Source of the DNA: an uncultured Acidimicrobiaceae bacterium
GTDB lineage: Bacteria; Actinomycetota; Acidimicrobiia; Spongiisociales; UBA5794
Assembly (NCBI GenBank): GCA_947259365.1
Contig: CAMYMC010000001.1
Coordinates: 1-64,000, forward strand
Reading direction: 5' to 3'
DNA: 64,000 nt
Of this stretch, positions 39,177 to 47,784 are shown one piece after another; the stretch's first letter is position 1; each line of letters starts with the position of its first letter. The notes under the pieces were generated by a model. It did no database searches, was not told the origin of the DNA, and saw only the letters and a list, made by a program, of their open reading frames with translations. A program made the position numbers and the translations under genes.

Positions 39177-40237
39177 GGCAGGATCCCCCCGTTCGTGGCG
39201 GAGAGGAAGTCCGCGTAGAAGACACCGACGCCGAGGGCGACGGCGATCCCGGCCATGATCCAGAACCGCACGATGACGGTCGTCTCCGGCCAGCCCTTGA
39301 GCTCGAAGTGGTGGTGGATCGGGGCCATCCTGAAGATGCGCCGGCCGAAGACACGGAACGAGAACACCTGGAGGATGACCGACATCGTGACCATCACATA
39401 GAGGCCACCGAGGAGCACGAGGAGCAGGTGAGTGTTCGTGAGGAGCGCGAGCGCGGCGAGAGCGCCGCCGAGGGCCTGCGAGCCGGTGTCGCCCATCATG
39501 ATGCGGGCGGGAGCGGTGTTCCACCACAGGAACCCGAGCACGGCACCCACGAGCGCAGCGGCGAACACGCCGAGGTCGAGCGCCCCCTCGACCCGGTAGA
39601 AGTCGAAGTTGCGGAACTGCCAGAAACCGATGAGCACGTAGGCCCCGAAGACGAGCGAGCCCGAACCGGCGACGAGCCCGTCGAGCCCGTCGGTGAGGTT
39701 CACCGCGTTGGCGGCTGCGGTGAGCATGAGGAGCACGAGCACTCCGTAGAGCCAGGGCCCCAGCTCGATCCCGACCGAGCTCCTGGTCAGCGTCAGCTTG
39801 GTGCTGACGTCGGCGGCCACGGCGCCCCATGCGAAGAGGCCGGCGACGGCGAGCTGGCCGATGAACTTCCACCGCTTCGCCAGGCCCCTGTTGTCCCGAC
39901 GAGCAAACTTCACGTAGTCGTCGAAGAACCCGATGGCTCCCATCCCGACGAGGGCGAAGACCGCGAGCCAGCCCTGGTAGCTGAATGGCCTCGTAGCGAT
40001 GACGAAGCCCTCCCCGAACTCGAAGATCCGGTAGTGGGAGACGATGTACCCGATGACGACGGCGACGTTGATGACGACGCCGCCCATCGTCGGCGTCCCC
40101 CGCTTGTGGGAGTGGCCTTCCACCTCTTCCTGGATGAACTGTCCGATGTTGCGGCGGCGAAGCTGCTTGATGGCAACGGGGGTGAGCAGGATCGCCAGAA
40201 CGAACGATGCCGACGCCGAGATGAGGAGGGAGATCAC
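39173..40237 (-). CDS. mraY: Phospho-MurNAc-pentapeptide transferase
   Basis: 354 residues from GTG 40237 (GTGA overlap with murF). About 10 membrane helices. Catalytic motifs are GFFDDYVKFARRDNRGL, NAVNLTDGLDGLVAGS, MGDTGSQALGG and APIHHHFELKGW. It transfers phospho-MurNAc-pentapeptide to undecaprenyl phosphate to make lipid I. Confidence 0.97.
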   Translation of the reverse strand: MISLLISASASFVLAILLTPVAIKQLRRRNIGQFIQEEVEGHSHKRGTPTMGGVVINVAVVIGYIVSHYRIFEFGEGFVIATRPFSYQGWLAVFALVGMGAIGFFDDYVKFARRDNRGLAKRWKFIGQLAVAGLFAWGAVAADVSTKLTLTRSSVGIELGPWLYGVLVLLMLTAAANAVNLTDGLDGLVAGSGSLVFGAYVLIGFWQFRNFDFYRVEGALDLGVFAAALVGAVLGFLWWNTAPARIMMGDTGSQALGGALAALALLTNTHLLLVLLGGLYVMVTMSVILQVFSFRVFGRRIFRMAPIHHHFELKGWPETTVIVRFWIMAGIAVALGVGVFYADFLSATNGGILP

Positions 40238-41571
40238 GCCTTCGCCTCCTCGATGAGGTGCCGGGCGAGACCCTCGAGGCCGACCGCACGCGAGGCCTTC
40301 ACCAACACGACGTCGCCGTTGCGGAGGAAATCCGCCAGCAGCGTCGCCGCTGCCGCGGGATCGGGGACGGAACGGGCGATCGGGCCGGCGCCGCGGGCGA
40401 TCCCGGGTTCGGTGCCGATCGTCACGACCGCGGCGTAGCCCAGCGAGGTGGCCAGCCCTCCGATGCGCTCGTGTTCGGCCACCGCCACCGGTCCCAGCTC
40501 GGCCATCTCGCCCAACACGGCGATGTGTCGCCCGGGGAGCTCGGAGACGGTGCGCAGCGCCGCCTCCACCGAATCCGGATTCGCGTTGTAGGCGTCGTTG
40601 ACGACGGTGTACGCCCCCCGGTGGATCTCCATCCGCCACGGTGAGCCGGACGCCGTCGCGATGCCTTCGACGAGATGATCGAGCTCGACGCCGGCGGCGA
40701 GGCCGGCGGCGATGGCGGCGGCGGCGTTCTTCGCTTGATGCCTGCCGGGCAGCGGCACGAAGGCGCGCCGGGCCTCCCCGTGCACCTCCACGGTGAAGCC
40801 GGGCCGGCCATCGTCGTCGAGGACGACGTCGCGGACGGCGACATCGGCCCCGGCGGCGACATCGACCCCGAACGTCATCGTCCGCCCGGGGTGGGAGCGG
40901 CGCAGCCTCGTCTCGTCGGCGGGAAGCACGGCGACACCACCGGGCTCGAGGCCCTCGACGAGCTCCCATTTCGCCGCCGCCAGCCGCTCCACGGTTCCGA
41001 ACGTCTCGAGATGGACGACACCGAGGTTCGTGATGACGGCCACGTCGGGACGGATGGCGGGCATGAGGCGCCGGATGTGACCGATGCCTCGCGACCCGAC
41101 CTCGACGACGAGGTGGCGAGCCGAGCTGGGCGTGGCCAGCACCGTCAGCGGCACGCCGACCTCGTTGTTGTAGGACCGGGGCGATGCCCAGGCCTCGGGT
41201 AGCGCAGCGCGGAGGAGGTCCTTCGTCGTCGTCTTCCCGGTGCTCCCGGTGACGGCGACGACCGGTACGGTGATCGAGGCGCGGCGGTCTGTAGCGAGGG
41301 CAGCGAGGGCAGACAGCGGATCGTCGACCTCGATGCGTGGCACGCCCTCCGCTCTGCCGCGCCGCACGACGACGGCCCCCCCACCCATTTCGAGCGCGGC
41401 TGCAACGTGATCGTGACCGTCGTGGTGGTCGCCTCGTATGGCAAAGAAGACCTCGCCGGGGCGGATGGAGCGCGAGTCGACCGACACGCCGACGACCTCC
41501 AACGAAGGGTCCCCGACGACGTGACCACCGGTGGCGGCGGCGATCGCCTCGAGGGTCCAGCCGCCGCTCAT
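40234..41571 (-). CDS. murF: UDP-MurNAc-tripeptide--D-Ala-D-Ala ligase
   Basis: 445 residues from ATG 41571 (ATGA overlap with murE). Motifs are VSVDSRSIRPGEVFFAI, VTGSTGKTTTKDLL, EVGSRGIGHIRRL and NDAYNANPDSVEAALRT. It completes the pentapeptide. The SGSTGKTTTK form of the ATP loop distinguishes it from MurE. Confidence 0.96.
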   Translation of the reverse strand: MSGGWTLEAIAAATGGHVVGDPSLEVVGVSVDSRSIRPGEVFFAIRGDHHDGHDHVAAALEMGGGAVVVRRGRAEGVPRIEVDDPLSALAALATDRRASITVPVVAVTGSTGKTTTKDLLRAALPEAWASPRSYNNEVGVPLTVLATPSSARHLVVEVGSRGIGHIRRLMPAIRPDVAVITNLGVVHLETFGTVERLAAAKWELVEGLEPGGVAVLPADETRLRRSHPGRTMTFGVDVAAGADVAVRDVVLDDDGRPGFTVEVHGEARRAFVPLPGRHQAKNAAAAIAAGLAAGVELDHLVEGIATASGSPWRMEIHRGAYTVVNDAYNANPDSVEAALRTVSELPGRHIAVLGEMAELGPVAVAEHERIGGLATSLGYAAVVTIGTEPGIARGAGPIARSVPDPAAAATLLADFLRNGDVVLVKASRAVGLEGLARHLIEEAKA

Positions 41572-43049
41572 GGTGCCCCCTTGACGCTGCGCAGTGCTGC
41601 GGCCGCCACCACCCGGTCGTCGAACGGCAGGACTTCGCCGCCGACCTCCTGGCCTTGCTCGTGGCCCTTCCCCAGGATGAGCACCGCGTCGCCGTGACGG
41701 GCTGCGGCGACCGCCCATTCGATGGCCCGGGCACGGTCCGGCTCGACGTGGGTCGGGCCCCTCGCTCCGGAGACGACCGCGGCGATGATGCCGACTGGAT
41801 CCTCCGATCGCGGGTTGTCGGACGTGATGACGGCGAGGTCCGCCGTCGTCGCCGCCGCCCCCATCGCCGGTCGCTTCTCCGGGTCCCGGTCGCCACCGGC
41901 CCCCACCACGGTGATGACCCGGCCCCTGGCGAGGCGGCGGCCGGCCCCGATCGCGCTGCGGATGGCCGCCGGCGTGTGCGCGTAGTCGACGACGACGAGG
42001 AAGGGCGGGCCGGTGGCGACGACCTCGAACCGACCCGGGATCGGCGGGAGCCCCTCGAGCCCCGCGCTGACGGCGTGGAGGTCGATCCCGAGTTCGAGCG
42101 CGCATGCGGTGGCGACGAGGGCGTTCGCCACGTTGAACTCGCCAGCCATCGGCACGCGGAGCGTGACCGTCCCGTGGCGGGTGGCGGCGAGGACGGACGA
42201 CCCCTGCGAATCGGAGGACAGCAGCGTTCCCTCGACGTCGGCTCCCGGCTCGAGCCCGACTGTCGTCGTCGGCAGGACCGTCTGCGCTGCGATGCGGGCT
42301 CCCTCCGGGTCATCGCGCCAGACGACGGCGCGCCGGGCCATAGCCGGCTCGAACAGACGCTCCTTGGCGGCGGCGTAGGACGCCATGTCGCCGTGGAAAT
42401 CGAGGTGGTCCTGGGAGAGGTTCGTGAACGCGGCGACCTCGAACCGGATCGCATCGGCACGTCCCATGACGAGCGCGTGGGAGGAGACCTCGAGAGCGAC
42501 GATGTCGACACCCGCATCGACCATGTGACGAAGGAGCCGCTGGAGATCGCTCGCCTCCGGCGTCGTCCGCGCCACGGACACGGTCCGGTCGCCGATGAGT
42601 GCGCCGACCGTGCCGACGACGCCGGGGGTGAGTTCGGCAGAGCGCACGATGCTCTCCAGCATCCGGGTCACCGTCGTCTTGCCGTTCGTGCCCGTGACCC
42701 CGACGACGGCGACCTCGGAGGAGGGATGGCGGTGAACCGCCGCGGCGAGGAGGGGAAGCGCCCGGCGGGTGTCCTCGACGAAGAGCTGGGGCACGTCGAC
42801 GTCGACGGCACTCTCGACCACGAGCGCGGTCGCCCCTCTGGCGGCGGCGCCGCCCGCGAAGTCATGGCCGTCGACACGGGCACCAGGGATCGCCACGAAG
42901 CACTCGCCCGGTCCGACATCGCGGGAGTCGTGGTGGACATCACCAACGGCGACGGGCGACCCGACGAGGCGCGGCGAGAGCATGGCGACGGCGGCGGCGA
43001 GATCGGCGAGCGTCACCGCGGCCGCGTCGGAGCGGGGATCACCCGGCAT
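41568..43049 (-). CDS. murE: UDP-MurNAc-L-Ala-D-Glu--meso-diaminopimelate ligase
   Basis: 493 residues from ATG 43049, overlapping ftsI by 11 nt. The ATP loop is VTGTNGKTTVTRML, and HDSRDVGPGECFVAI is the N-terminal motif. The specificity motif DNPRSEDP is the meso-diaminopimelate type; Lys-adding enzymes lack it. So this organism should have A2pm in its peptidoglycan. A longer frame to 43139 is mostly Pro/Ser and lies in ftsI. Confidence 0.96.
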   Translation of the reverse strand: MPGDPRSDAAAVTLADLAAAVAMLSPRLVGSPVAVGDVHHDSRDVGPGECFVAIPGARVDGHDFAGGAAARGATALVVESAVDVDVPQLFVEDTRRALPLLAAAVHRHPSSEVAVVGVTGTNGKTTVTRMLESIVRSAELTPGVVGTVGALIGDRTVSVARTTPEASDLQRLLRHMVDAGVDIVALEVSSHALVMGRADAIRFEVAAFTNLSQDHLDFHGDMASYAAAKERLFEPAMARRAVVWRDDPEGARIAAQTVLPTTTVGLEPGADVEGTLLSSDSQGSSVLAATRHGTVTLRVPMAGEFNVANALVATACALELGIDLHAVSAGLEGLPPIPGRFEVVATGPPFLVVVDYAHTPAAIRSAIGAGRRLARGRVITVVGAGGDRDPEKRPAMGAAATTADLAVITSDNPRSEDPVGIIAAVVSGARGPTHVEPDRARAIEWAVAAARHGDAVLILGKGHEQGQEVGGEVLPFDDRVVAAAALRSVKGAP

Positions 43050-44772
43050 CGGGGGCCACTCCGAGGAGATGGAGGGCGGCTTCGGCGACCTCGGCGAACA
43101 CCGGCGCTGCGGAGACGCCGCCGAACCTGAGGTCGACACCGCCCTCGAGCTCGCCCTGCGGTGAGTCGAGGACGACGGCGACGACGATTCTCGGTTCCGT
43201 CAGTGGTGCCATGCCGATGAAGCTCGCGATGCGGTCGGTCTCGCTGTAGCCCTCTCCGGGCACGAACTTCTCGGTCGTGCCCGTCTTGCCCCCCACTGTG
43301 TACCCAGCGATCTGAGCCCGCGTTCCGGTTCCCCGCTCGACGACGCCCTGGAGGAGCAGCCGCATCGTCCGCGCCGTCTCCGCGTTCAGGACGGGGCGGC
43401 GCTTCGGCTCGAACGGCTCGGGAGCGCCCCGGCCGGGGAGCACCTCCTTGACGATGTGAGGCTCCACCCACACCCCGTCGTTTGCGATCGCGGCGAACAC
43501 CGCGGCCATCTGGAGGGGGGTGACGTCGACGCGGTAGCCGATGGCCGTTGACGGCCCGCACGTCGTCTTGCACCACTCCCCGACGGGCTGGAGGCTGCCA
43601 TCGACTTCGCCCGGGAACTGGCCGGAGGCAACCTGACCGAGCCCGAAGGCCGAGAGATAGCGGTGATGGGCATCGTTGCCGAGCTGGTCCTGGATGAGGA
43701 TCGTGCCGATGTTCGAGGAACGGGCGACGATCTCCGCGACCGTCATCTCCTCCTCACCGGTGCGGGCCGTGTCCGTGTAGCTCTTGTCGTGGATGACGAG
43801 CTTCTGGGGCACGGTGAACACATCGGAGGGGGTGACGACCCCTTCCTCGAGGGCGGCAGCGACGGTCACGACCTTGAGCGTCGATCCCGGCTCGTAGACA
43901 TCGGTGACCGCCCGGTTGCGGAATCGATCGACGTCGAGGTTGGAGCGGTCGTTGGCGTCGAAGGTCGGAGTGTTGGCGATGGCGAGGATCTCACCCGTCT
44001 GCACGTCGAGCACGACGACGGTGCCGGCGATCGCCCCGGTGCGCTCGACCGCGGCGGTGAGTGCCTGCTGAGCGAGAAACTCGATCTCGCGGTCGATGGT
44101 GAGGACGAGGTCGCTGCCCGGCACCGCCGGATCGACGAGGAACTGACCCTGCGGGATCGGGTTGCCGAACGGGTCGCGTTCGACGACGAGCGCGCCGGGC
44201 GTGCCGGCGAGCACCTCATCGAACTCGTACTCGAGGCCCTCGAGCCCCACCCCGTCGTCGTCCTGGACGAAGCCGATGATCTGGGACGCCAGACCCCCGG
44301 CCGGATAGACACGCTTCGGCTCATCGATGAAGTAGACGCCCTCGAGGTCGAGGGACTCGACGAGCGCCACGACGTTGTCGAGCGCCTCCCGCTCCAGGCG
44401 TCGCGCGATATAGGCGAACTGTGAGCCCTCCCTGGTCAGTCGCTCGACGAGTGTCGCCTCCTCGACACCGACGAGCGGGGCGAGGAGCTTGGCGACCCCC
44501 ACCGGATCGGCGAGCTGGGAGGGATTGGCGATCATCGTCTGCGCCGAGATCGAGACGGCGAGCTCGACCCCGTCGCGATCGAAGATCGTGCCCCGCTTCG
44601 CCGCAAGCTCCTCGTGACGGACGCGCTGTTCGAGGCCGCGCTCTGCGAACGCCTCGGCATGGAGGCCCTGGACGTCGACGAGGCGGGCCGCGATCGCAAG
44701 CCAGGCGGCGACGTGCACGACAGCGACGAGCACCAGCCTGAGGTCGGCAACGCGCCACCCGGGGCGCCGCAT
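43039..44772 (-). CDS. ftsI: Septal peptidoglycan transpeptidase (PBP3)
   Basis: 577 residues. A single membrane anchor near the N-terminus (LVLVAVVHVAAWLAIAARLV) is followed by RGTIFDRDG and the class B dimerisation domain. Catalytic motifs: SxxK in GSTLKVVTV, SxN in VARSSNIGTI, and KTG in VGGKTGTTEKF. No PASTA repeat is present. It cross-links septal glycan made by FtsW. 104 nt separate it from ftsL, one of the largest gaps within the core cluster. Confidence 0.97.
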   Translation of the reverse strand: MRRPGWRVADLRLVLVAVVHVAAWLAIAARLVDVQGLHAEAFAERGLEQRVRHEELAAKRGTIFDRDGVELAVSISAQTMIANPSQLADPVGVAKLLAPLVGVEEATLVERLTREGSQFAYIARRLEREALDNVVALVESLDLEGVYFIDEPKRVYPAGGLASQIIGFVQDDDGVGLEGLEYEFDEVLAGTPGALVVERDPFGNPIPQGQFLVDPAVPGSDLVLTIDREIEFLAQQALTAAVERTGAIAGTVVVLDVQTGEILAIANTPTFDANDRSNLDVDRFRNRAVTDVYEPGSTLKVVTVAAALEEGVVTPSDVFTVPQKLVIHDKSYTDTARTGEEEMTVAEIVARSSNIGTILIQDQLGNDAHHRYLSAFGLGQVASGQFPGEVDGSLQPVGEWCKTTCGPSTAIGYRVDVTPLQMAAVFAAIANDGVWVEPHIVKEVLPGRGAPEPFEPKRRPVLNAETARTMRLLLQGVVERGTGTRAQIAGYTVGGKTGTTEKFVPGEGYSETDRIASFIGMAPLTEPRIVVAVVLDSPQGELEGGVDLRFGGVSAAPVFAEVAEAALHLLGVAPDAG

Positions 44773-44876
44773 CTCACACCGCTCCCCTGACCGGGATCGA
44801 CCCGGTCCCCCGGCCGCCAGCGTTCGGCCTCATCGACTCTCCTCCACTCTCGACGCGGGCACTGCGCCCGCTCGGT

Positions 44877-45278
44877 TCATGGCTGTGCGCTCAGCAGCGC
44901 CTTCAGCTGCGCCCAGCGGTACTCGGGTTCGAGCGCCTCGTCGAGGACGGGCGGCGCTACGAGCACGGTGCGTGACTCCGGGAACACGAGACCCATCTCG
45001 GCGGCAGCAGCGGCGATCCGATCCGGCGACTGGAGCCTGGCGACCTCGAGGCGGAGGTCCCAATGCTGCGACTCGGCTGCTGCGATCTTCTCGTCGAGGT
45101 CGTCGAGCACGAATGCGGATCGGTCGAGAGAGATCCGCGAGACGATGAGTCCGAAGAAGGCGATGATCACGCCGACGGCGAACAGAAGCCACGGGCGGAG
45201 CCGAGGACGGGTCTGCGCTCGACCCTCGATGACCTCGAGCCCGCGGTCGCCCGGGCGCGGGAGGGGCTGGGCGGTCAC
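44877..45278 (-). CDS. ftsL: FtsL-like septum protein
   Basis: 133 residues from GTG 45278 (GTGA overlap with rsmH). A basic cytoplasmic segment, one membrane helix (WLLFAVGVIIAFFGLIV) and a leucine/isoleucine heptad region (LDDLDEKIAAAESQHWDLRL) ending in RIAAAAAEMGLVFP give the FtsL/DivIC architecture. The sequence family is divergent; identification rests on topology and position between rsmH and ftsI. Confidence 0.85.
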   Translation of the reverse strand: MTAQPLPRPGDRGLEVIEGRAQTRPRLRPWLLFAVGVIIAFFGLIVSRISLDRSAFVLDDLDEKIAAAESQHWDLRLEVARLQSPDRIAAAAAEMGLVFPESRTVLVAPPVLDEALEPEYRWAQLKALLSAQP

Positions 45279-46252
45279 CCGGTGACCTTCTCCACGGCGC
45301 GCAGCTTGGCGCTGCGTGCCCTCGGGTTCGCGGCGACTTCGTCCTCCCCGGGGCGGAGGACCTTGCGGGCGAGTGACCGGACTTCGGTCACCCGCCCACA
45401 GGTGCACACGGGTAGGTTGGGAGGACATTCACAACCGGCGCTACCGGCTGCGAAACGTCGCTTCACGATGCGATCTTCGAGCGAGTGGTACGTGATCACC
45501 ACGACTCTCCCCGAGGGTCGCACCCACCGGATCGCCGCATCGAGTCCGCGCTCGAGCGCTTCGAGCTCCTCGTTGACGGCGATCCTGATGGCCTGGAACG
45601 TCTTTCTGGCGGGATGGCGTCGCCTCCGGGCTGCTGCGGGCACGGCGCCGGCGACGACGTCGGAGAGGTGGGCGGTGTCGGTGATGGGACGATGGGCGAC
45701 GATGGCACTCGCGATGCGGGCGGCGTGGGGCTCCTCCCCGTACCTGCGGATGACGCGTGCAAGCTCGCCGTGCTCCCAAGTGTTGACGACGTCTGCAGCG
45801 GTCCGAGCCGCGTCCGGGCCCATGCGCATGTCGAGAGGGCCAGCCTCCCGATACGCGAACCCGCGGGCAGCAGTATCGAGCTGGTGCGAAGATACGCCGA
45901 GGTCGAAGAGCACTGCAGCCACAGTGCCGCGTGGGTCAGCGCCCGGATCGCGTTCATGCGGCGGTGTCCCCGTCCCATCCGCCGCCGTTGCGTCGTCCAG
46001 GACCTGTGCCAGGTCCCCGAAGTTGGCGGCGACGAAGCGGAGCCGGGGATCGTCCGGGACCTGTCGAGCCGCGTCTGGATCCCGGTCGAGTGCGAGCACG
46101 GTCACCTCCGGCAGCACCGACAGGATCGCCCGGGTGTGCCCGCCCCCACCGAACGTCGCGTCCACGACCACGCCACGCTCGAGGGGGGCGAGCAAGTCCA
46201 GTACTTCGCGCACCATCACCGGCTCGTGGTAGGGCTTGGGTGTCTGAGCCAT
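45275..46252 (-). CDS. rsmH: 16S rRNA (cytosine-1402-N4)-methyltransferase
   Basis: 325 residues from ATG 46252, with GGGGGA 6 nt upstream. The N-terminal YHEPVMVREVLDLL and SAM-binding VVDATFGGGGHTRAIL, then VLFDLGVSSHQLD and RVVVITYHSLEDRIVKR, are the RsmH (MraW) signature. It methylates the ribosomal P-site nucleotide C1402. The ribosome-binding site is inside a 15-bp inverted repeat, described as a separate entry, so translation is probably controlled. Confidence 0.97.
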   Translation of the reverse strand: MAQTPKPYHEPVMVREVLDLLAPLERGVVVDATFGGGGHTRAILSVLPEVTVLALDRDPDAARQVPDDPRLRFVAANFGDLAQVLDDATAADGTGTPPHERDPGADPRGTVAAVLFDLGVSSHQLDTAARGFAYREAGPLDMRMGPDAARTAADVVNTWEHGELARVIRRYGEEPHAARIASAIVAHRPITDTAHLSDVVAGAVPAAARRRRHPARKTFQAIRIAVNEELEALERGLDAAIRWVRPSGRVVVITYHSLEDRIVKRRFAAGSAGCECPPNLPVCTCGRVTEVRSLARKVLRPGEDEVAANPRARSAKLRAVEKVTG

Positions 46253-46333
46253 GGTCAGTCCCCCGGAGCGCTGGCGCCAACATGGAAGCGGGCGGAGTAA
46301 GGGGCCTTCCAATTGGCATCCGGGGGACTGACC
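46253..46333 (-). promoter_or_regulatory. Structured RNA leader of rsmH
   Basis: A perfect 15-bp inverted repeat (ggtcagtcccccgga at 46253-46267 and its complement at 46319-46333) encloses a 51-nt loop. An inner 6-bp stem (46283-46288 with 46306-46311) holds a 17-nt pyrimidine-rich loop. In the mRNA the 3' strand of the outer helix contains the rsmH ribosome-binding site and ends next to its ATG. An mraW RNA motif upstream of this gene is known in Actinobacteria; whether this is the same motif I cannot verify. Confidence 0.75.
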
Positions 46334-46618
46334 GAGGATCAGACACCGCATCGTCGTCTCGTTGCTCGATTCTCCGATCTTCCTCGTTTCTCCTGCTCCG
46401 TCTCGTTCCCGGCGCTGCGAAGGCGCCGCACGAGCATGGATGCTCACCGGCGGCACCGGCTGGCGCCGGACCGACGTCGCGAACGATGGTGAGGCGCTCG
46501 TCGGGGCAGCCGCAGTCCGCCGGCTGGGTGACGAGACGGAGCCCGACCTGCGGGCGGTTCGACGCCGGTTGCAGAGCGCCTTCGCCGAGCCCGCCGCGGA
46601 TGAGGCGGAGGTGGGGCA
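46334..46618 (-). other. mraZ-rsmH intergenic stretch with coding-like sequence
   Basis: Minus-strand ATG 46619 overlaps the mraZ stop (TGATG), and GGAGG lies 10 nt upstream. For about 65-70 codons the frame shows the strong third-position GC bias of real genes and includes C-x-C pairs (CGCPDERL, CSCGAF). The bias then stops, and the frame stays open into rsmH to 45954. A decayed or frameshifted small gene is possible, so I do not call a CDS. Confidence 0.35.
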
Positions 46619-47053
46619 TCAGATCCCGCCCTCCTCGCTGAGGACCTCTTCGATCCCCGCGTAGTACTCGTCCGCCTCCGCCTGGACCGTCTCCCAGACG
46701 CTCGTCGCCCAGACCTCGATCCGCTCGGCGACGCCGACGACCGTCACCTCCTTCTCCAACGAGGCGAATCGACGCAGCCCATCCGGGACCTGGATCCGTC
46801 CCTGCTTGTCGAGGGGCTGATCGCTCGCCGCGGCGAAGAAGGACCTCGCAAAGTTCCTGGCCCGCCTGTCCGTGCGCGGGAGCCGGCTCACCTTCGCCAT
46901 CTCCTCGCGCCACCGATCCATCGAGAAGACGTAGAGGCAGTGCTCCTGCCCCTTCGTGATCACGCACCCGTGCTCGAGCTCGTCGCGGAACTTCCGCGGA
47001 AGCACCAGCCGCCCCTTGGCGTCGAGCGAATGCTGGTACTCCCCGAGAAACAC
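46619..47053 (-). CDS. mraZ: Transcriptional regulator MraZ
   Basis: 144 residues from GTG 47053. Two SpoVT/AbrB-like repeats are visible, each with a DxKGR core: HSLDAKGRLVLPRKFRD and QPLDKQGRIQVPDGLR. MraZ forms a ring of subunits and binds TGGG repeats upstream of its own gene, regulating the dcw operon. Four such repeats occur upstream here. It is the first gene of the cluster. Confidence 0.97.
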   Translation of the reverse strand: MFLGEYQHSLDAKGRLVLPRKFRDELEHGCVITKGQEHCLYVFSMDRWREEMAKVSRLPRTDRRARNFARSFFAAASDQPLDKQGRIQVPDGLRRFASLEKEVTVVGVAERIEVWATSVWETVQAEADEYYAGIEEVLSEEGGI

Positions 47054-47084
47054 GAGACGCTCTCTCCGTCACTCGATCATCATC

Positions 47085-47119
47085 TCCCACGGACCCCCAC
47101 TTTGGCCCATTTATCCCCA
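47085..47119 (-). promoter_or_regulatory. MraZ operator: four TGGGN repeats
   Basis: On the minus strand TGGGG, TGGGC, TGGGG and TGGGA follow each other with exactly 5 nt between, a 10-nt period, at 47115-47119, 47105-47109, 47095-47099 and 47085-47089. This is the known MraZ-binding arrangement (three repeats in E. coli), here with four. It covers the promoter from just below the -35 past the -10, so binding should block RNA polymerase. Confidence 0.88.
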
Positions 47120-47127
47120 CCTGTCAA
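47099..47127 (-). promoter_or_regulatory. Promoter of the dcw cluster (mraZ)
   Basis: TTGACA (47122-47127), a perfect -35, then a 17-nt spacer and the weaker -10 CAAAGT (47099-47104). Predicted start near 47092, leaving about a 39-nt leader to the mraZ GTG. The spacer and -10 contain MraZ repeats. Confidence 0.6.
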
Positions 47128-47241
47128 CCTCTCTCCCCCACCACCTCCCCATCGGTGACCCCGGTGTGATGGCGATGTCGTAAGAGCGCGCTCCCAACGA
47201 AGGGTCGTCACGAGAGGCGACGCGTCACCCGCCGTCGCCGG

Positions 47242-47697
47242 CTACCCCCAGCGCTCGAGCTCGGCTTCGAGGTCGAGCGGCATGACGGCGCCCCGATCGG
47301 CGTAGTCCCCCCAGGCCTCGCGGGGGACCCGCCACATCACCTCGAACTCGTTGCCGTCGGGGTCGGCGCCGTACAGCGACTTGCTCACGCCGTGGTCGCT
47401 GGCACCCCGGAGCGAGCCGTCCTCGGACAGCCGTCGCGCCATGGAAGCGAGGTCCTGGATCGAGGCGACCTCCCACGCGAGGTGATAGAGCCCGGTGGCG
47501 CCCCGCGGAGGCCGGGGCGATCCGGGGCCGAGACCCATGAGCCCGAGGTCGTGGTGGTTCTCCGAGCCCGGCGCCCTGTAGAACCGGGCGAAGCCTTCGT
47601 CGGCGACGAGCTCGAGGCCGAGTGTCTCGGTGTAGAACGCGTGGGCACGCTCGAGCTCGGACACGAACAGCACCGCATGGTTGAGCCCGGTGATCAT
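47242..47697 (-). CDS. VOC-family protein (extradiol dioxygenase/glyoxalase fold)
   Basis: 151 residues. Two beta-alpha-beta modules; candidate metal ligands are His in LNHAVLF (residue 7), His in GLYHLAWEV and Glu in GNEFEVMWRVP, the 2-His-1-carboxylate set of extradiol-type VOC proteins. The sequence is close to the catechol dioxygenase-like subgroup, but substrate is not predictable. Divergent from the Rossmann reductase gene, both with leaderless-type promoters. Confidence 0.8.
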   Translation of the reverse strand: MITGLNHAVLFVSELERAHAFYTETLGLELVADEGFARFYRAPGSENHHDLGLMGLGPGSPRPPRGATGLYHLAWEVASIQDLASMARRLSEDGSLRGASDHGVSKSLYGADPDGNEFEVMWRVPREAWGDYADRGAVMPLDLEAELERWG

Positions 47698-47706
47698 GGG
47701 CCGGTC

Positions 47707-47712
47707 ACGCTA
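47707..47712 (-). promoter_or_regulatory. -10 element of the VOC gene
   Basis: TAGCGT on the minus strand, 9 nt before ATG 47697; no Shine-Dalgarno. Confidence 0.4.
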
Positions 47713-47770
47713 CCGCACCACGGAGCCATCGGTCGACGGCCGGGGGCACCTGCGCCCCCGGCTCCACCGG

Positions 47771-47776
47771 TATCCT
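47771..47776 (+). promoter_or_regulatory. -10 element of the Rossmann reductase gene
   Basis: TATCCT, 8 nt before ATG 47785; no Shine-Dalgarno. Confidence 0.4.
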
Positions 47777-47784
47777 CGCGGGCC

